A stretch of 64,000 nucleotides of DNA. Source: GWE2-42-39 sp942493345 (GTDB lineage Bacteria; Bacteroidota; Bacteroidia; Bacteroidales; Prolixibacteraceae). The stretch spans positions 3,038,001 to 3,102,000 of the forward strand of contig OW818695.1 of assembly GCA_942493345.1 (NCBI GenBank), read 5' to 3'. The translations under genes were made by a program, and so were the position numbers. Each line of letters begins with the position of its first letter. Within the stretch, counting starts at the first letter, position 1. This document shows positions 60,737 to 64,000 of this stretch, piece by piece. A model generated the notes under the pieces. It made no database searches and was not told the origin of the DNA. It was given only the letters and a program-made list of their open reading frames with translations.

Positions 60737-63577
60737 ATGAAAAAATCAGGAGATAAAATAAAATTGTTGCTGTCAAAGAATTCAGAAAATGAAATACTTG
60801 AGAATAAAGTTTTCGGCATCGTTACGTTGGTCGGAACGATCACTTGTTCTGTTTTTCTGATCGTTAATGTATTTGTCGATAGTTATTTCTTGATGAATCT
60901 GATTCTTGGCGTATTCGGATTTGTATTTTTCATTTTTTTCTATTTATCGTCTATCAGGGGAATCACTCAACCATTGATACTTCCTTTTTATATTCTGGTT
61001 CTTTTGGCATTAATGTTCAATTGGTTCTATTTCCAGGGAATCGAAGGGTCAACAACATTGTTATTTGTTCCGGCTATGTTCTTATTCCTTTATATTTATT
61101 CCGGCAAAAGATACTGGATCATATTAATCAGCTTTATTTTCTTTGTCATCGCATTGTCTGGGATACATTATTTTCATCCGGAATCGATATTTTCCTACCC
61201 AAATGAGAAATCCCGAATAATCGATTTATTCACCAGTACCATCATTACCCTTTTTATTATGGGGTATGCGACCATTGTTCTCAAAAAAAAATTCGACTTT
61301 GAGCGTTTAAAAGCACAACAGAAAAACAGCGATTTGAAACTATCTGAAACACGTTTCCGGGATATTGCGATGAGCAGTGGCGACTGGATTTGGGAAGTGG
61401 ACGCGAATGGAGTTTATACTTATTGTTCGGAAAAAGTAGAGGAAATTATTGGCTATACTCCAAGTGAAATAATAGGGAAAACGCCTTTCGATTTAATGCC
61501 TGAAGCTGAATCAGGAAAAGTCATGGAAGAATTTCGGCAAATCATTAAAGAACAGAAATCCTTCAGAAATTTGGAGAACTGGAATCTTACCAAAACAGGG
61601 CAGCAAATATGTGTTCTGACCAGCGGTGTCCCGGTTATCGATAGTCAGGGAAATTTGGTCGGTTACCGGGGTACAGACACTGATATTACCGAGCGCAAGC
61701 GAACAGAAGAAGCACTGACTCATTCCCACAAATTGATGCAATATATTATTGAGCATAGCAATGGTGGCGTGGCTGTTCATGATCGTAATATGAGGTATAT
61801 CTATGTTAGTCAGCGGTATCTTGATGAATACAAGGTAAAGGAGAATATTATTGGGAAAAACCATTATGAGGTATTCCCTGATTTACCACAGAAATGGAGA
61901 GATGTGCACCAGAAAGCATTGGCTGGTGAAATATCCAGTGCGGATAATGATCCGTATATGCGTGAAGACGGAAGCGTGGAATGGACACGGTGGGAATGTC
62001 GTCCCTGGTATGAATCGAATGGTGCAATTGGCGGCATCATTGTATATACAGAGTTGATCACAGAACGCAAACATGCAGAATTGGCTCTGAGCGAAAGTGA
62101 AAGTCGGTTTAATCAATTGGCTGAACATAGTCTGACCATTGCCTGGGAAGTTAATCCGAATGGCCTCTTTACGTATGCCAGTCATGTGGCAGAACAACTT
62201 CTGGGCTACAGTCCCGATGAACTGGTAGGCAAGAAGCATTTTTACGATCTTGCACCTGAACAGGGAAGGGAAGCCATAAAAGGAACTGTATTAGCAGCAT
62301 TCACTCAAAAGGATTCTTTTGTAGATTTTGAAATCCTGGCAGAACGAAAAGATGGCCGTGTTATTTGGTTTTCTGTTAATGGTTTTCCAATTCTTAACGC
62401 AAATAATCAATTGATTGGCTATCGTGGGTCGGGTACTAATATTACAAAACGCAAACAAACGGAGGAGGCGCTTAAAAAAAGTTATGAAATGCTTGCCAAA
62501 CTGACCGAGCAAGTACCGGGTGTAGTATACCAATACCGGTTGTACCTCGACGGAAGCTCTTGCTTCCCTTACTCAAGTCCTGGTATGATAGATATTTACG
62601 GTGTAACTTCCGAAGAAGTCCGCGAGGATGCCACCCCTGTGTTCGGACGGCTGCATCCCGATGATTTTGATTATATTGTGTCTTCTATCAATGAATCGGC
62701 GCGTACGCAGGAACTTTATCATAGCGAGTTCCGGGTTATCCTCCCGGGACAGGGAGTCCGCTGGCGTTTATGCGATGCAAAACCGGAGCTGATGGAGGAC
62801 GGTAGTACGTTATGGTACGGGATCATTTCAGATATAAATGAGCGGAAGCAAGCAGAAATAGAATTGGTTGAAGCCAAAAAAAGAGCTGAAGAATCGGACC
62901 GGCTGAAATCAGCTTTTTTGGCCAACATGAGCCACGAGATACGCACCCCGATGAACTCCATCATGGGTTTTGCCAGCCTGTTGCCCGAGGAAAGAAAGAA
63001 AGAACAGATAGCAAAATATGCCCAAATCATTGTTCAGAATTCTGAACAACTGGTGAACCTTATCGATGGAATTGTGCTTTATTCGAAACTTCAAACCAAT
63101 ATGGTTCCTCTGCGCAACAGTCAGTTTAAAATCATGGATCTTTTCCACGACATACAACTTTCTTTTCAATTGCCTGGGTTTCAAAAAGGAGTTAATTTTC
63201 TGATCGACTTTAACGAAATTAATGATTTGACCATCACTGCAGATTACGATAAACTAAGGCAAATAATAGCCAATTTGGTATCCAATGCCTTCAAATATAC
63301 CCGTAAAGGCGAGATTGCCATCGGATGTTCAATTCAAAATCAAATGGTTGAATTTTTTATAAAAGATACCGGAATTGGAATCCCCGAAAAGGATCAAACC
63401 CAAATATTTGATCGGTTCTACCGTGGCAGCAATATCGATGAACCCGGCACACGAGGTACTGGGTTAGGACTGAGCATTGTAAAAGAATTGGTGAATTTGC
63501 TGGGTGGACAAATCTGGGTTGAGAGTGAAGTGGGAAAGGGATCGACTTTTTATTTTACCATACCTTGCGAAAATTAA
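60737..63577 (+). CDS. Membrane multi-PAS histidine kinase (paralogue 2)
   Basis: The start is at the ATG at 60737, where MKKSGDKIKLLLSKNSENE parallels the start of the preceding paralogue; an earlier start would overlap its 3' end. The 946-residue kinase repeats the six-helix module of paralogue 1 (~22-190, 50-60% identical by eye) and its PAS domain (~205-325). Then come three more PAS domains (~335-450, ~455-575 and ~580-700). HisKA has FLANMSHEIRTPMNSIMGF (~725-745). HATPase has IANLVSNAFKYTRKG, DTGIGIPEKDQ and GTGLGLSIVKELVNLLGG. Its catalytic half is of a different subclass from paralogue 1, so the genes share sensors but not kinase cores. Confidence 0.9.
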   Translation: MKKSGDKIKLLLSKNSENEILENKVFGIVTLVGTITCSVFLIVNVFVDSYFLMNLILGVFGFVFFIFFYLSSIRGITQPLILPFYILVLLALMFNWFYFQGIEGSTTLLFVPAMFLFLYIYSGKRYWIILISFIFFVIALSGIHYFHPESIFSYPNEKSRIIDLFTSTIITLFIMGYATIVLKKKFDFERLKAQQKNSDLKLSETRFRDIAMSSGDWIWEVDANGVYTYCSEKVEEIIGYTPSEIIGKTPFDLMPEAESGKVMEEFRQIIKEQKSFRNLENWNLTKTGQQICVLTSGVPVIDSQGNLVGYRGTDTDITERKRTEEALTHSHKLMQYIIEHSNGGVAVHDRNMRYIYVSQRYLDEYKVKENIIGKNHYEVFPDLPQKWRDVHQKALAGEISSADNDPYMREDGSVEWTRWECRPWYESNGAIGGIIVYTELITERKHAELALSESESRFNQLAEHSLTIAWEVNPNGLFTYASHVAEQLLGYSPDELVGKKHFYDLAPEQGREAIKGTVLAAFTQKDSFVDFEILAERKDGRVIWFSVNGFPILNANNQLIGYRGSGTNITKRKQTEEALKKSYEMLAKLTEQVPGVVYQYRLYLDGSSCFPYSSPGMIDIYGVTSEEVREDATPVFGRLHPDDFDYIVSSINESARTQELYHSEFRVILPGQGVRWRLCDAKPELMEDGSTLWYGIISDINERKQAEIELVEAKKRAEESDRLKSAFLANMSHEIRTPMNSIMGFASLLPEERKKEQIAKYAQIIVQNSEQLVNLIDGIVLYSKLQTNMVPLRNSQFKIMDLFHDIQLSFQLPGFQKGVNFLIDFNEINDLTITADYDKLRQIIANLVSNAFKYTRKGEIAIGCSIQNQMVEFFIKDTGIGIPEKDQTQIFDRFYRGSNIDEPGTRGTGLGLSIVKELVNLLGGQIWVESEVGKGSTFYFTIPCEN

Positions 63578-63596
63578 ACCATTTATACCGTAGCCA

Positions 63597-64000
63597 ATGA
63601 AATCTGAGAAAACCGATTTGCTTGTTCATGATTTTCTTCAAAACCTGCTGAAAGGCAATCGGCCCAACTGTTCGGCCATCGCGAAGCAATATCTTGCACA
63701 AAACCATTCGGTTATGGATTTGTATGAAGAGGTTTTCAAAGTTGCTTTGTACGAAGTGGGTCGCTTGTGGGAAACCAACCGGATTACCATTGCCACCGAA
63801 CATATTGCAACGGCAATTACAGAAGGTATTTTGAACGAGTTTTTTGAGCAAATCATTTCCGGGAAAAGGTACAACAAAAAGGTTGTGGTAGCGTGTGTCG
63901 AAAAAGAGCAACATCAGGTGGGAATTAAAATGGTTGCCGATGTATTTGAAATGAAAGGTTGGGAAAGTTTTTTTCTTGGTACAGGTATTCCTGTAATTGA
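63597..64000 (+). CDS. B12-binding protein with CarH-like W-x9-EH motif (3' end outside window)
   Basis: The reading frame begins at the ATG at 63597 and runs off the window after 134 codons. The N-terminal helical domain has LYEVGRLWETNRITIATEHIA split as W58, nine residues, E68-H69. W-x9-EH caps adenosylcobalamin in CarH photoreceptors. The B12-binding Rossmann part follows at ~96 with VEKEQHQVGIKM, where E104-x-H106-x2-G109 is the ExHxxG cobalt-ligand loop. No MerR DNA-binding domain precedes it, so it resembles stand-alone cobalamin sensors. It starts 19 bases after the kinase at 60737-63577, which suggests it feeds that kinase (inference). Confidence 0.8.
   Translation, partial: MKSEKTDLLVHDFLQNLLKGNRPNCSAIAKQYLAQNHSVMDLYEEVFKVALYEVGRLWETNRITIATEHIATAITEGILNEFFEQIISGKRYNKKVVVACVEKEQHQVGIKMVADVFEMKGWESFFLGTGIPVI

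Noticed and set aside
1..64000. CRISPR arrays, tRNA or rRNA genes
   Set aside because: No regularly spaced direct repeats with unique spacers and no tRNA or rRNA signatures were recognised by eye; a tRNAscan or CRISPR finder run would be decisive.

Overview
The window reads as a chromosomal segment of a Bacteroidota bacterium, probably a free-living member near Marinilabiliales/Prolixibacteraceae (lineage is an inference). Supporting signs: a 286-residue primary sigma factor, promoters of the TANNTTTG type, scarce Shine-Dalgarno sequences, a BatA-type protein, outer-membrane barrels paired with TPR proteins, a carbamoyltransferase of the N-succinylornithine type, and many large PAS histidine kinases.

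Layout. 1-7326 (minus): a truncated BatA/VWA gene, then a TetR-led operon of a LolA-like lipoprotein-sorting protein, two FtsX-type permeases, an ABC ATPase, a CAP-domain protein and an outer-membrane barrel, which looks like an envelope export module. 7514-12089 (plus): a GNAT-membrane fusion of unknown role, a Tat-exported Gfo/Idh/MocA oxidoreductase and a creatininase-family hydrolase. 12252-19664: housekeeping genes rpoD, a DegP/HtrA protease, an orphan Cache histidine kinase, a LOG-family protein and gyrB. 20044-25768: an outer-membrane barrel/TPR pair and a divergent FtsE-like ATPase.

25785-29520 is an accessory pocket. It holds a 21-bp tandem repeat, a two-gene Pycsar anti-phage system (PycTM effector and PycC nucleotide cyclase) inside what looks like an integron-type gene cassette with a 129-bp attC-like hairpin, the start of a second cassette, a ~400-bp palindromic repeat element and the 3' end of a group II intron. 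Then come a small barrel protein, a GLUG-like surface protein and a TPR-PAS-LuxR regulator (29549-34276).

34787-51414 is metabolic: an isochorismatase-family hydrolase, carB and carA (minus), and divergently a long arginine/proline cluster argR-GNAT-argG-argC-argD-proC-proB-proA-argF'-argB-argE'. Pro90 of ArgF' predicts N-succinylated rather than N-acetylated intermediates. ARG-box-like sites lie in the shared carA/argR intergenic region.

51562-64000 is a dense sensory cluster, all plus strand with very short gaps: a REC-PAS-histidine kinase, a corrinoid protein, a URO-D/MtaA-like protein, a large kinase with a DUF1638-like N-terminus, two tandem paralogous membrane PAS kinases, and a truncated B12-binding protein with the W-x9-EH motif known from CarH photoreceptors. 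Together they suggest cobamide-linked, perhaps light- or methyl-group-responsive, signalling. Along with the cassette-borne Pycsar system, this is the most unusual part of the window.
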